Origin: Flavimaricola marinus
GTDB lineage: Bacteria > Pseudomonadota > Alphaproteobacteria > Rhodobacterales > Rhodobacteraceae
DNA: 64,000 nt
Direction: 5' to 3'
Assembly: GCF_900184895.1 (NCBI RefSeq)
Contig: NZ_FXZK01000003.1
Span: forward strand, 1 to 64,000
The stretch's first letter is position 1, and every line of letters starts with the position of its first letter. The notes beneath the pieces are model-generated. The model was given only the letters and a program-made list of their open reading frames with translations. It searched no databases and was not told the origin of the DNA. Both the position numbers and the translations under genes were made by a program. Of the stretch, positions 54,274-63,505 are shown one piece after another.

Positions 54274-54540
54274 GTGAGTACGCCCCTCGTGCTTGGTTGT
54301 TTCTGGGTCTTGCTGGCAACGGTGACGGCCCTGCTGCCGATGCGCCGTCAGTTCATTCCGGGATCGGTCCTGTTGCTGAGTGCGCCAGTCCTGCTGGTTT
54401 GGATAGGTATCGCCCATGGTTGGGTCTGGGTGGTGGTTGGTCTGCTCGCGTTTGGATCGATGATGCGCAATCCCTTGCGCTATCTCGTCGCGAAAGCACG
54501 AGGCCAGGAACCTGAATTGCCGGAGGAGCTACGCTCATGA
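54274..54540 (+). CDS. DUF2484-type small membrane protein
   Basis: This 88-residue protein has a GTG start at 54274 with CGGAGG upstream. It has three predicted helices (CFWVLLATVTALLP, VLLLSAPVLLVWIGIAHG, WVWVVVGLLAFGSM) and ends [26 protein letters not shown]2484 proteins lie between murC and murB in Rhodobacteraceae; their role is unknown. Its stop overlaps the next start by four bases. Confidence 0.8.
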   Translation: MSTPLVLGCFWVLLATVTALLPMRRQFIPGSVLLLSAPVLLVWIGIAHGWVWVVVGLLAFGSMMRNPLRYLVAKARGQEPELPEELRS

Positions 54541-54803
54541 GCCTGTCGCTGGTTCTTGCCTTTGTCTGGTTGATTGTCGCCAATGTGTTGGCGCTGATCC
54601 CGAGCCGTGACAATCATTGGCAGCGGGCCTACGCGCTGATCGCTCTGGGTGTGCCGTTGCTCGGGTTCGTGACCTGGCAAAATGGTCCGATCGTCGGGAT
54701 CATTCTATTGATCGCAGGCGTCAGCGTCTTGCGATGGCCTGTGATATACCTTGGCCGATGGTTCAGGGCGCGTATTCTGGGCGGCAAGAAAGAAGTCCAG
54801 TGA
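54537..54803 (+). CDS. DUF2484-type small membrane protein (paralogue)
   Basis: This 88-residue protein is built like its upstream neighbour: [21 protein letters not shown], two further helices ([31 protein letters not shown]), and an [14 protein letters not shown] tail corresponding to RNPLRYLVAKARG. The pair probably arose by tandem duplication. Translationally coupled on both sides. Confidence 0.78.
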   Translation: MSLSLVLAFVWLIVANVLALIPSRDNHWQRAYALIALGVPLLGFVTWQNGPIVGIILLIAGVSVLRWPVIYLGRWFRARILGGKKEVQ

Positions 54804-55069
54804 TGGCGGCCGTTCTTCCGAGCCTTGCAGCTTGTGTTGCCGGGGCCATTATTGGCTGGGCCTTGGTCCGGTGGGCCAATATCGCGGTCGCGCGGCTTTG
54901 GGCCATCGGACTGCTGCTGGCGGTCATCGTGATGTTTGGCATTGGCATTGCCAAGGGCGAGGAAAGCGGTCTGGCCCTCGTGGTGTTGGCCACGATGTTT
55001 GTCCTTCCGGGCTTAATTGGATCGGTTTTTGGCATGGTTCTCACCGAATGGCGGATGCGCGACCAATGA
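54803..55069 (+). CDS. Small membrane protein of unknown function
   Basis: This 88-residue protein starts [24 protein letters not shown] with three hydrophobic segments (also [20 protein letters not shown] and [23 protein letters not shown]) and ends TEWRMRDQ. The ATG overlaps the preceding stop (TGATG) and the stop overlaps the murB ATG by four bases. No family is recognised; its conserved position suggests a link to cell-envelope assembly. Confidence 0.72.
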   Translation: MAAVLPSLAACVAGAIIGWALVRWANIAVARLWAIGLLLAVIVMFGIGIAKGEESGLALVVLATMFVLPGLIGSVFGMVLTEWRMRDQ

Positions 55070-55989
55070 TGGAGATGCCGCAAGTCCGAGGCGTACTGAC
55101 CCCGAACCGGCCACTGTCTGACTTGACGTGGCTGCGCGTCGGCGGCCCGGCGGAATGGTTCTTTCAACCGGCCGATGTGTCGGATTTGGCGGCTTTCCTT
55201 GCCGCCCTCGATCCGGCGGTGCCGGTGTTTCCGATGGGAGTGGGCTCCAACCTGATCGTGCGCGATGGCGGGGTGCCCGGTGTTGTGATCCGGCTGGGCC
55301 GCGGGTTCAACGGGATTTCGATCGAAGGCGATACCGTGCGGGCCGGGGCCGCGGCATTGGATGCCCATGTGGCCCGCAAGGCGGCCGAGGCTGGGCGGAA
55401 CCTCACGTTCCTGCGGACCATTCCGGGAAGCATCGGCGGGGCGGTTCGCATGAATGCGGGTTGCTATGGCGATTACGTCGCCGACGCGTTGGAAAGCGTG
55501 TCGGTGGTCTATCGCGACGGCACCCAAGCGACGATCTCCGCCGCAGATCTGCATTTGGCGTATCGGAGCAGCACCTTGCCCGACGGTGCGATCATCGTCG
55601 AAGCACTCTTCCGGGCGCCGGCCGGTGATCCCGCGGCACTGTCAGAGCGAATGGCGGAGCAAATCGCCAAACGGGATGCGACGCAGCCCACCAAGGACCG
55701 CACCGCCGGATCGACGTTTCGCAACCCTGCCGGATTTTCCTCCACGGGACAGGCGGATGACAGCCACGATCTCAAGGCGTGGAAGGTGATCGACGACGCG
55801 GGGATGCGCGGAGCGCGCCTCGGCGGCGCGGTCATGAACGAGATGCACTCCAATTTCTTGACCAATGCGGGCGGCGCCAGTGCCGCAGACCTCGAAGGAT
55901 TAGGCGAAGAAGTCCGAAAAAAGGTTTACGCCGCCAGCGGCATCACGCTAGAATGGGAAATCATGCGGATCGGCGTGCCGAAGGCGTGA
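55066..55989 (+). CDS. murB: UDP-N-acetylenolpyruvoylglucosamine reductase MurB
   Basis: This 307-residue FAD enzyme reduces UDP-GlcNAc-enolpyruvate to UDP-MurNAc with NADPH. The FAD domain shows [34 protein letters not shown], and [18 protein letters not shown]-like [18 protein letters not shown]. The active-site Ser is in GSTFRNP and AMHSNF-like [10 protein letters not shown] is present. It is the type II form. Confidence 0.97.
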   Translation: MMEMPQVRGVLTPNRPLSDLTWLRVGGPAEWFFQPADVSDLAAFLAALDPAVPVFPMGVGSNLIVRDGGVPGVVIRLGRGFNGISIEGDTVRAGAAALDAHVARKAAEAGRNLTFLRTIPGSIGGAVRMNAGCYGDYVADALESVSVVYRDGTQATISAADLHLAYRSSTLPDGAIIVEALFRAPAGDPAALSERMAEQIAKRDATQPTKDRTAGSTFRNPAGFSSTGQADDSHDLKAWKVIDDAGMRGARLGGAVMNEMHSNFLTNAGGASAADLEGLGEEVRKKVYAASGITLEWEIMRIGVPKA

Positions 55990-56071
55990 TTTCAAAAAGA
56001 TAGACGCCCAAAAATGGGTGCTAGGGCAGAATGACGGGCCGAATAATGGCCTGCGATTGAGGCGGTTGGGA

Positions 56072-56986
56072 ATGTCGAGCGGGACAAACCCCAGCGTGGT
56101 TGTAATAATGGGTGGCCCGTCAGCAGAGCGCGACGTGTCGCTGAGCTCCGGTCGTGAGTGTGCAGCAGCGTTGCGGGAAGCAGGATATGTGGTGACCGAG
56201 GTCGATGCCGGCCCGGACTTGGCCGTGCGCCTGACTGATCTCAAGCCAAATGTCGTCTTCAACGCCCTGCATGGCCGCTGGGGCGAGGATGGTTGTGTTC
56301 AGGGCCTGCTGGAATGGCTCCGGATTCCATACACCCACTCTGGCGTTCTGGCGTCTGCCATCGCGATGGACAAGGAAAAGACCAAGGCCGCCTTTCGCGC
56401 TGCCGGTTTGCCTGTCGTCACCAGCCAACTTGCCCTCAAGTCCGATATCAGTGCCCGGCACGTGATGGAGCCGCCCTACGTGGTGAAGCCCTACAACGAG
56501 GGTTCCTCCGTTGGCGTCTATATCGTGCAGGACAAGGCAAATGGCCCGCCGATGATCGACGAGGCGATGCCCGAGACGTTGATGGTCGAAGCCTATGCGG
56601 CGGGGCGCGAGCTGACCACGACGGTCATGGGCGACAGGGCCTTCACCGTCACCGATATCGTGACCGATGGCTGGTATGACTATCATGCGAAATACAGCGT
56701 CGGCGGCTCTCGTCATGTGCTGCCCGCCGACGTGCCGGGCGAAATCTTCGATGCCTGTATGGAGTATGCCCTGCGGGCGCATCAGGTGCTGGGCTGCCGT
56801 GGTCTGTCGCGCACCGATTTTCGCTGGGACGAAACGCGCGGGCTGGACGGTTTGATCCTGCTCGAGACGAATACTCAGCCGGGCATGACACCCACGTCTC
56901 TGGCTCCGGAACAGGCGGCCTTCGTAGGGATCAGCTTCCCGCAATTGTGCCGCTGGTTGGTAGAGGATGCCTCATGCGATCGTTGA
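56072..56986 (+). CDS. ddl: D-alanine--D-alanine ligase
   Basis: This 304-residue ATP-grasp ligase joins two D-Ala. It shows VVVIMGGPSAERDVSLSSG, the GRWGEDGCVQGLLEW motif, the ATP-grasp loops VVKPYNEGSSVGVYIV, and DGLILLETNTQPGMTPTSL with the metal-binding Glu/Asn. The start at 56072 has GGTTGGGA upstream. Its last 13 bases overlap ftsQ. Confidence 0.97.
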   Translation: MSSGTNPSVVVIMGGPSAERDVSLSSGRECAAALREAGYVVTEVDAGPDLAVRLTDLKPNVVFNALHGRWGEDGCVQGLLEWLRIPYTHSGVLASAIAMDKEKTKAAFRAAGLPVVTSQLALKSDISARHVMEPPYVVKPYNEGSSVGVYIVQDKANGPPMIDEAMPETLMVEAYAAGRELTTTVMGDRAFTVTDIVTDGWYDYHAKYSVGGSRHVLPADVPGEIFDACMEYALRAHQVLGCRGLSRTDFRWDETRGLDGLILLETNTQPGMTPTSLAPEQAAFVGISFPQLCRWLVEDASCDR

Positions 56987-57885
56987 TCTCTGGCCTGCGC
57001 CGCCGCAAACCCGACGTAACCGCCGAGGCCGTGGCGATCCGGCGTGACCCGGCCCCTACCAAGTGGAACTACCGGTATCAGCGCCTGATGCTGACGCCAG
57101 CGTTTCGGGCTTCCGTGCGGATCGGCCTGCCTGCGTTTCTGTTGGTGTTCATCGCCGGCGCGTGGTTCAGCAACGAAGCCAACCGTGCGGCCCTCAACGA
57201 CAAGGTTTCCGAGTTGCGCGAGGCCGTCCAGAACCGGCCCGAGTTCATGGTGACGGACCTCGCTGTCACCGGTGCCGACGTCGCCTTGGCAGCGGCAATC
57301 CAGAGCCGGCTGGATGTGGAATTTCCGATTTCATCCTTCGATCTCGAATTGCCCGAGTTGCGGAACACCATTACCGAACTCACCGCGGTTCAGGATGCAA
57401 TCGTGCGGGTGAAGCCCGGTGGCACGCTGGAAATCGTGGTGACGGAACGGCAGCCCGTTGCGGTCTGGCGGCACACGGATGGGCTTCGGCTCATTGACGC
57501 CGAAGGCGTGATGACCGGCATGATCCCATCTCGCGCCGACAGGCCCGATCTGCCATTGATTGCCGGTGACGGGGCCAAGGACGGTATCGCCGAGGCACTG
57601 ATGCTTTTTGCCGCGGCCTCGCCTGTGCGCGAGCGTATTCGGGGATTGGTGCGCATGGGAGAGCGGCGTTGGGATCTGGTGCTCGACAACGGCCAGCGGA
57701 TCATGCTGCCGACCGAAGCGCCCATCACGGCGCTCGAACGGGTGATCGCGCTGGACCAGGCACAAGAAATGCTCAGCCGCGATGTCGCCATCGTCGACAT
57801 GCGCAATGGCGATCGACCGACCTTGCGGCTCAATCCAATGGCGGCGGCAATTCTACGACCCACTGGGGCAGGTGGCGAAAGATGA
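56974..57885 (+). CDS. ftsQ: Cell division protein FtsQ
   Basis: This 303-residue bitopic protein has a cytoplasmic N-terminus, one helix (VRIGLPAFLLVFIAGAWF, about 49-66), a POTRA domain (VTDLAVTGADVALAAAIQSRL) and a beta domain (RQPVAVWRHTDGLRLIDAEGVM). It connects FtsA/Z-ring to the FtsL-FtsI complex. ATG 56974 overlaps ddl. Confidence 0.95.
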   Translation: MRSLISGLRRRKPDVTAEAVAIRRDPAPTKWNYRYQRLMLTPAFRASVRIGLPAFLLVFIAGAWFSNEANRAALNDKVSELREAVQNRPEFMVTDLAVTGADVALAAAIQSRLDVEFPISSFDLELPELRNTITELTAVQDAIVRVKPGGTLEIVVTERQPVAVWRHTDGLRLIDAEGVMTGMIPSRADRPDLPLIAGDGAKDGIAEALMLFAAASPVRERIRGLVRMGERRWDLVLDNGQRIMLPTEAPITALERVIALDQAQEMLSRDVAIVDMRNGDRPTLRLNPMAAAILRPTGAGGER

Positions 57886-57934
57886 CGACAAAGACAAAGA
57901 CAACACCAACACTTCAACTTGGGGCAGGGCAGTG

Positions 57935-59269
57935 ATGCGGGATCTATATGACAGCCAGCGGGCGATGCGGCACATGCGCCGGGCGGCGATGCAGCGTGGG
58001 GTGGTGGCCATCCTCGATGTAGGCAGCTCGAAGATCGCTTGCCTCGTTTTGCGATTCGATGGTCCGGAACGGTTTCGCGAAAGCGACAGCGTAGGCTCGA
58101 TGGCCGGACAATCCTCGTTCCGGGTCATCGGGGCCGCGACGACCCGTTCCCGCGGCGTGCGCTTTGGTGAAGTCGATGCCATGCAGGAAACCGAACGGGC
58201 AATCCGCACTGCGGTGCAAGCCGCGCAAAAGATGGCCAACGTGCGGGTCGATCACGTCATCGCCTGCCTGTCGGGCGCACGGCCCCGCTCCTATGGTTTG
58301 GACGGTGCAGTGAATGTCGAAGGCACAGTGGTCACCGATTCCGATATCGGTCGGGTGCTGGCGGCCTGCGAAGTGCCCGACTTCGGCGTCGACCGCGAAG
58401 TCCTGCACGCACAGCCGGTCAATTTCGCGCTCGACCATCGCTCCGGCCTGTCGGACCCCAGAGGGCAGATCGGCAATGAGCTGACCACGGATCTACACCT
58501 GCTCACGGTGGACGCCACGATCCTGCAAAACCTGCTGTTCTGCATCAAGCGCTGCGACCTGGAATTGGCCGGTCTGGCATCCTCGGCCTATGTTTCGGGT
58601 ATCTCCAGCCTCGTCGAAGACGAACAGGAACTGGGCAGCGCCTGCATCGACATGGGCGGCGGCTCGACGGGCATCTCGGTGTTCATCCGCAAACACATGA
58701 TCTACGCCGACAGCGTGCGGATGGGCGGCGATCACGTCACCTCCGACATCTCCATGGGTCTGCAAGTGCCCATGGCCACCGCGGAACGGATCAAGACGTT
58801 CTACGGCGGCGTTGTTGCCACCGGCATGGACGACCGAGAAATGATCGAGATCGGCGGCGACACTGGCGACTGGCACCACGACAGACGCACGGTCAGCCGC
58901 GCCGAACTCATCGGTATCATGCGGCCGAGGGTCGAGGAGATCCTTGAAGAAGTGCGGATGCGGCTCGATGCGGCCGGATTTGAATACCTGCCCAGCCAGC
59001 AGATCGTCCTGACGGGCGGGGCGAGCCAAATTCCGGGCCTCGACGCTATGGCCTCCAAGATATTGGGGCAGCAGGTGCGCTTGGGGCGGCCATTGCGGGT
59101 GCAGGGCTTGCCGCAGGCCGCGACTGGGCCGGCTTTCTCCGGGGCCGTGGGGCTGTGCCTGTTTGCGGCTCATCCACAGGACGAATGGTGGGATTTCGAC
59201 GTGCCGACCGAACGGCACCCTGCGCGGTCTTTCAAACGTGCCGTGAAATGGTTCAAGGACAACTGGTGA
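57935..59269 (+). CDS. ftsA: Cell division protein FtsA
   Basis: This 444-residue actin-like ATPase tethers FtsZ to the membrane. The phosphate loops are GVVAILDVGSSKIACLVL and ACIDMGGGSTGISVF, with IVLTGGASQIPGLDAMASKIL near the C-terminus; the end SFKRAVKWFKDNW is an amphipathic helix for membrane binding. The start at 57935 overlaps no gene; in-frame ORF extension to 57782 runs into ftsQ sequence. Confidence 0.97.
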   Translation: MRDLYDSQRAMRHMRRAAMQRGVVAILDVGSSKIACLVLRFDGPERFRESDSVGSMAGQSSFRVIGAATTRSRGVRFGEVDAMQETERAIRTAVQAAQKMANVRVDHVIACLSGARPRSYGLDGAVNVEGTVVTDSDIGRVLAACEVPDFGVDREVLHAQPVNFALDHRSGLSDPRGQIGNELTTDLHLLTVDATILQNLLFCIKRCDLELAGLASSAYVSGISSLVEDEQELGSACIDMGGGSTGISVFIRKHMIYADSVRMGGDHVTSDISMGLQVPMATAERIKTFYGGVVATGMDDREMIEIGGDTGDWHHDRRTVSRAELIGIMRPRVEEILEEVRMRLDAAGFEYLPSQQIVLTGGASQIPGLDAMASKILGQQVRLGRPLRVQGLPQAATGPAFSGAVGLCLFAAHPQDEWWDFDVPTERHPARSFKRAVKWFKDNW

Positions 59270-59643
59270 GAGACCGCGATACGCCAAACATGGCGGCGAA
59301 AGGCAATTCTTGCGTGACGCAATAGTCGAATTCCGTTAACGTCGTCATTGGCTACATCCGAAAGAGGTGCGCCACAGGCCGAGCAGGGCCCAAACACATT
59401 CAATGTCCCGCCTTCCACGTTTCGTGGGGGTGCAAGCCGGTTTCGGCTTGTGGTTCGGTCCGGCAATTACCCTAGATATGACAGTCTTGGCGAAATACCG
59501 CGTATTGTGGCACTTTTTGTGCTACATTTTGCGGTTTTTTGGCGTTTTTTCCGTGACGACCCCGTGCACAGCCATTAGTATCGCGCTAAGACAGGCACGA
59601 ATGCCCGGTGGGACGGGCCCATAACAAACAGGCGGACAGCGCG
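59270..59643 (+). other. Intergenic region upstream of ftsZ
   Basis: This 374-base stretch is more AT-rich toward its end, with T-runs around 59515-59550, and has no gene I can support. It likely holds an ftsZ promoter; there is a half CtrA site (GTTAACG near 59335) but no full TTAA-N7-TTAA box. Confidence 0.5.
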
Positions 59644-61227
59644 ATGGCACTCAATCTCTCTATGCCGGGGCACGAAGACCTCAAGCCCAGGATCACCGTA
59701 TTTGGCGTCGGCGGCGCTGGTGGAAACGCGGTCAACAACATGATCGAAAAAGAACTCGATGGTGTCGAGTTCGTGACCGCCAATACCGATGCGCAGGCTT
59801 TGCAGCAATCGCGCGCCACGGCGAAAATCCAGATGGGCGTTAAGGTCACCGAAGGGCTCGGCGCTGGCGCGCGGGCGACCGTCGGTGCCGCAGCGGCCGA
59901 AGAGAGCATTGAACAGATCGTCGACCACCTCGCGGGCGCACATATGTGCTTTATCACCGCTGGTATGGGCGGCGGCACCGGGACAGGGGCCGCACCGATC
60001 ATCGCTCAGGCCGCACGCGAACTTGGTGTCCTCACCGTTGGCGTCGTGACCAAGCCGTTCCAGTTCGAGGGCGGCAAGCGCATGAAGCAGGCCGATGAAG
60101 GCATCGAAGCCCTTCAGAAGGTCGTCGATACGCTGATCATCATCCCCAACCAGAACCTGTTCCGGTTGGCGAATGAGAACACCACCTTCACCGACGCCTT
60201 CGCTCTGGCCGATGACGTGCTCTACCAAGGTGTCAAAGGCGTAACCGATCTGATGGTGCGCCCCGGCCTGATCAACCTCGATTTCGCTGACGTTCGCGCC
60301 GTAATGGACGAAATGGGCAAGGCGATGATGGGCACGGGCGAGGCCGAGGGCGACAACCGCGCCGTCGAGGCCGCCGAAAAGGCCATCGCGAACCCGCTTC
60401 TCGACGAAATCAGCCTCGAAGGCGCCCGCGGTGTGTTGATCAACATCACCGGCGGCTACGATCTGACGCTGTTCGAACTCGACGAAGCAGCCAACAAGAT
60501 CCGCGAAAAGGTCGACCCGGAAGCCAACATCATCGTCGGCTCCACCCTCGACACCTCGATGGAAGGCAAGATGCGGGTTTCGGTCGTTGCAACCGGCATC
60601 GACGCAGCCGTCAAGAGCGCCGATTTCCCTGTGCCGCGTCGCTCCATGTCGCAGCCCCTGCGGGAGCGCGTCAGCCAGGAAGTCGCACCTGCACCCGCTC
60701 CGGCACCCGTGGTCGAGGAAGCGCCCGTCGCAGCACGTATCGCACCTGAGCCTGCACCGGCACCGGAGCCTGTCGTCGAAGAGCCGACCCTGTTCGACGA
60801 GCCGGAATACGACGACGTTGCCGAGGATGACAACTACGAAGACGACGCGCTGCCGCCGCCAGCGTATCAGCCACGGCCAGAGCCTGCGATGGATGCCACG
60901 CCGGAGAGCTTTGTCGCACCCCGTGCTCCCGCTGCCGGAACCCCGTCGCCCGAAGCACTGGCCCGCCTGCGCGCCGCTGTTCAGCAGGGCGGCGAAAATC
61001 GTCGCCCCGTGGCCGAGCCGGTCGCGTCTGCGCCTCGCACAGCCGACGGCGAGCGCCCGCGTTTTGGTATCGGTTCGCTGATCAACCGCATGTCCGGCGG
61101 CCAGGGCGAAGCACCGCAAGCAGCACGCCAGCAGCCGCGCGTCAGTGCTCAGCCCGTCGAGGCCGAAGCTGACCCGGATCAGGAGCGGATCGAGATTCCC
61201 GCCTTCCTGCGGCGCCAAGCCAACTAA
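59644..61227 (+). CDS. ftsZ: Tubulin-like GTPase FtsZ
   Basis: This 527-residue GTPase has the N-terminal [16 protein letters not shown], the signature [12 protein letters not shown] at about 103, and the T7 loop [13 protein letters not shown]. After the core (about residue 320) follows a long disordered Pro/Ala/Glu-rich linker, then the C-terminal peptide [12 protein letters not shown] that binds FtsA. The length exceeds the 380-400 of E. coli FtsZ because of this linker, as is usual in Rhodobacteraceae. The start at 59644 is favoured over 59608. Confidence 0.98.
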   Translation: MALNLSMPGHEDLKPRITVFGVGGAGGNAVNNMIEKELDGVEFVTANTDAQALQQSRATAKIQMGVKVTEGLGAGARATVGAAAAEESIEQIVDHLAGAHMCFITAGMGGGTGTGAAPIIAQAARELGVLTVGVVTKPFQFEGGKRMKQADEGIEALQKVVDTLIIIPNQNLFRLANENTTFTDAFALADDVLYQGVKGVTDLMVRPGLINLDFADVRAVMDEMGKAMMGTGEAEGDNRAVEAAEKAIANPLLDEISLEGARGVLINITGGYDLTLFELDEAANKIREKVDPEANIIVGSTLDTSMEGKMRVSVVATGIDAAVKSADFPVPRRSMSQPLRERVSQEVAPAPAPAPVVEEAPVAARIAPEPAPAPEPVVEEPTLFDEPEYDDVAEDDNYEDDALPPPAYQPRPEPAMDATPESFVAPRAPAAGTPSPEALARLRAAVQQGGENRRPVAEPVASAPRTADGERPRFGIGSLINRMSGGQGEAPQAARQQPRVSAQPVEAEADPDQERIEIPAFLRRQAN

Positions 61228-61248
61228 GCAAGACGCAGCGTCATTTCA

Positions 61249-61278
61249 GAACGGGCCGCCATAGTGCGGCCCGTTTTC
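61249..61278 (+). terminator. Rho-independent terminator after ftsZ
   Basis: A 9-bp stem (ACGGGCCGC/GCGGCCCGT, loop CATAGT) is flanked by AA on the left and TTTCCTTTTC on the right, 22 bases beyond the ftsZ stop. It marks the end of the dcw operon. Confidence 0.85.
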
Positions 61279-61435
61279 CTTTTCAATACAACAAATTACG
61301 GACAGGCTGTGGCATCAGTTGACGTGGGCGTCACGGATGTTTCAGACCGTTGCAAAGAGTGAGTTGAGCAATCGGGCGAACCGGATTAACCGAAGATAGG
61401 TCAAAATTCGTTAAGAAACCTGAGGCAGAATCCAA

Positions 61436-62356
61436 GTGCAACGCACGCTCTTAAAGCCAGCTACCTTCGCCGGAACAGGCCTCCATTCGGGGCGTCCTGC
61501 CCGTATGGTCGTGCGTCCGGCACCGGCGCATACAGGTATTCTGTTCAAACGAATGGACGTGCCCGCAGTCGAGGCGATCATACCCGCACTTTGGGATCGG
61601 GTCATCGTGTCGCCATTGAACACGCGTATTGAAAACGCCTTCGGGCACAGTGTCTCCACGATCGAACATCTGATGGCGGCTTTGGCCGGCTGCGGCGTCC
61701 ACAATGCGCTGGTCGAGATCGCCGGGCCGGAAGTGCCTGTGCTGGACGGTTCGTCCTCGGGTTTCGTGCGCGGGATCATGGCGGCAGGCCTTCAGCGGCA
61801 GGGCGCCGCTCTTGATGTCATTGAAATCCTGCAGCCTGTCGAGGTCTGTCAAGGCGACGCAACCGCCCGGATCGAACCGGCCGCGGGCGTCAGCATGGAT
61901 TTCACGATCGAGTTTCCCGACGAAGCGATCGGCTATCAGCACAAGTCGCTCGACCTGTCGAACGGCGCATTTGTGCGCGAGCTTTGCGACAGCCGGACCT
62001 TCTGCCGCCGCGCAGACATCGACGCGATGCGCGCCGCGGGCAAGGCGCTCGGTGGCACCTTCGACAACGCGGTCGTGGTAGACGGGGCCGAAGTGCTGAG
62101 TCCCGGCGGACTGCGTCATCCGGACGAAGCCGTGCGGCATAAGATGCTGGATGCACTTGGCGATCTTTCGACCGCCGGTGTGCCGATCCTCGGGCACTAC
62201 GTGGGCAACCGGGCAGGTCATGCCCTGACCAACCAGTTGCTCAGAGCGATGTTCGCGGCGCCGGATTCGTGGCGTTTGCGGCGTGCGGATGCGGCCTTGG
62301 CGGCGCGGCTTCCGGGTGCGGGGCTTGCCCCTGCCGATCTCGAAGCGGTCGCCTGA
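61436..62356 (+). CDS. lpxC: UDP-3-O-acyl-GlcNAc deacetylase LpxC
   Basis: This 306-residue zinc enzyme commits UDP-GlcNAc to lipid A. It shows LKPATFAGTGLHSG, STIEHLMAALAG (zinc His), DGSSSGFVRGI, SRTFC and GHYVGNRAGHALTNQLLRAMF (catalytic His region). A GTG start at 61436 has GAGG upstream. It is a single gene following the ftsZ terminator. Confidence 0.97.
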   Translation: MQRTLLKPATFAGTGLHSGRPARMVVRPAPAHTGILFKRMDVPAVEAIIPALWDRVIVSPLNTRIENAFGHSVSTIEHLMAALAGCGVHNALVEIAGPEVPVLDGSSSGFVRGIMAAGLQRQGAALDVIEILQPVEVCQGDATARIEPAAGVSMDFTIEFPDEAIGYQHKSLDLSNGAFVRELCDSRTFCRRADIDAMRAAGKALGGTFDNAVVVDGAEVLSPGGLRHPDEAVRHKMLDALGDLSTAGVPILGHYVGNRAGHALTNQLLRAMFAAPDSWRLRRADAALAARLPGAGLAPADLEAVA

Positions 62357-62494
62357 TACTGCTTCGTGAGCACAGGCCCGCCGCATCGGCGGCAAAAGGC
62401 ATTTTGCCCCCCGAATTTTCATGTTAGACGTTTGGAAATGTGAGCAAAGAGCTTCGCATCGATGGATGAGGCACAGGCGATCGGAACCCATGGC

Positions 62495-63361
62495 ATGAAA
62501 TTGTCTGGCCAACGAAAATTGAACCAGCGCATTGGTCGCAAACTCTGGATCGCAGGCGCTCTCGCGCTTGGGGTATTGGCGGGGTGCGATACATTCGATC
62601 CCAAGGCTGACGGGGCTTTGGACGGGTTCACGGCCGAACAGATCTTTCAGCGGGGCGAAGCCGAGCTCAATCGCGGCCAAGAGGACGACGCCGCGTTCTA
62701 TTTCGGTGAAATCGAACGGCTCTATCCGTATTCCGAATGGGCAAAACGCGCGTTGATCATGCAAGCGTTTTCCTATCATCGGGATCAGGATTACCCGAAC
62801 AGCAGATCCGCCGCTCAGCGGTATCTGGATTTCTATCCTGCCGAAGAGGATGCCGCCTACGCGCAATACCTTCTGGCGCTGTCATACTACGACCAGATCG
62901 ACGCCATCGGGCGCGATCAAGGGCTGACGTTTCAGGCGCTTCAGGCCCTGCGGGCCGTGATCGAGCGCTATCCGGACAGCGAATATGCCCAAGCGTCCAT
63001 CCTGAAATTCGATCTGGCGTTCGACCACCTCGCTGCCAAGGAAATGGAGATCGGCCGCTACTACCTCAAGCGGAATCATTTCGCCGCCGCTGCGAACCGG
63101 TTCCGGGTGGTCGTCGAGGATTTCCAAACCACGAGCCATACGCCGGAAGCCCTGCATCGTCTGGTGGAAACCTACTTGTCTTTGGGCCTGACCGACGAGG
63201 CGCAGACCGCTGGCGCCATTCTGGGATACAACTACCAGTCGACGGAATGGTATCAGGACAGCTTCGCTCTACTGACAGGGCAGGGGCTGGAGATGCGCTC
63301 GGTGGGCGATAACTGGCTGTCAGCGATCTACCGGCAGGTTGTCCGGGGCGAGTGGCTCTGA
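62495..63361 (+). CDS. bamD: Outer-membrane assembly lipoprotein BamD
   Basis: This 288-residue lipoprotein has a lipobox LAGC at about residue 31 (ALGVLAGCDTFD) and about five tetratricopeptide repeats (AEQIFQRGEAELNRGQEDDAAFYFGEIERLYP onward; YLLALSYYDQID is typical). It acts in the BAM complex that inserts beta-barrel proteins. An upstream in-frame ATG at 62462 would lengthen the signal peptide by 11 residues; 62495 gives a normal one. Confidence 0.95.
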   Translation: MKLSGQRKLNQRIGRKLWIAGALALGVLAGCDTFDPKADGALDGFTAEQIFQRGEAELNRGQEDDAAFYFGEIERLYPYSEWAKRALIMQAFSYHRDQDYPNSRSAAQRYLDFYPAEEDAAYAQYLLALSYYDQIDAIGRDQGLTFQALQALRAVIERYPDSEYAQASILKFDLAFDHLAAKEMEIGRYYLKRNHFAAAANRFRVVVEDFQTTSHTPEALHRLVETYLSLGLTDEAQTAGAILGYNYQSTEWYQDSFALLTGQGLEMRSVGDNWLSAIYRQVVRGEWL

Positions 63362-63505
63362 CCGGGCGATCTTTCGCCTGACGGTGGGATCGTCCAGTTC
63401 GTTTCCAGGCCATCTTACCTTGCCGCACTGGCTTGTGGTAAGCTGTCCCTTGACCCACATGATCTTGCGGTCCATCAAGAATCAACTTTGCCAATTGGGG
63501 CCGTC

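Noticed and set aside
59348-59624. Short open frames upstream of ftsZ
   Set aside because: Low-complexity or out-of-family translations in a likely promoter region.
61381-61420. CtrA site upstream of lpxC
   Set aside because: TTAA occurs twice (GATTAACC and CGTTAAG), but the spacing is far from seven bases.
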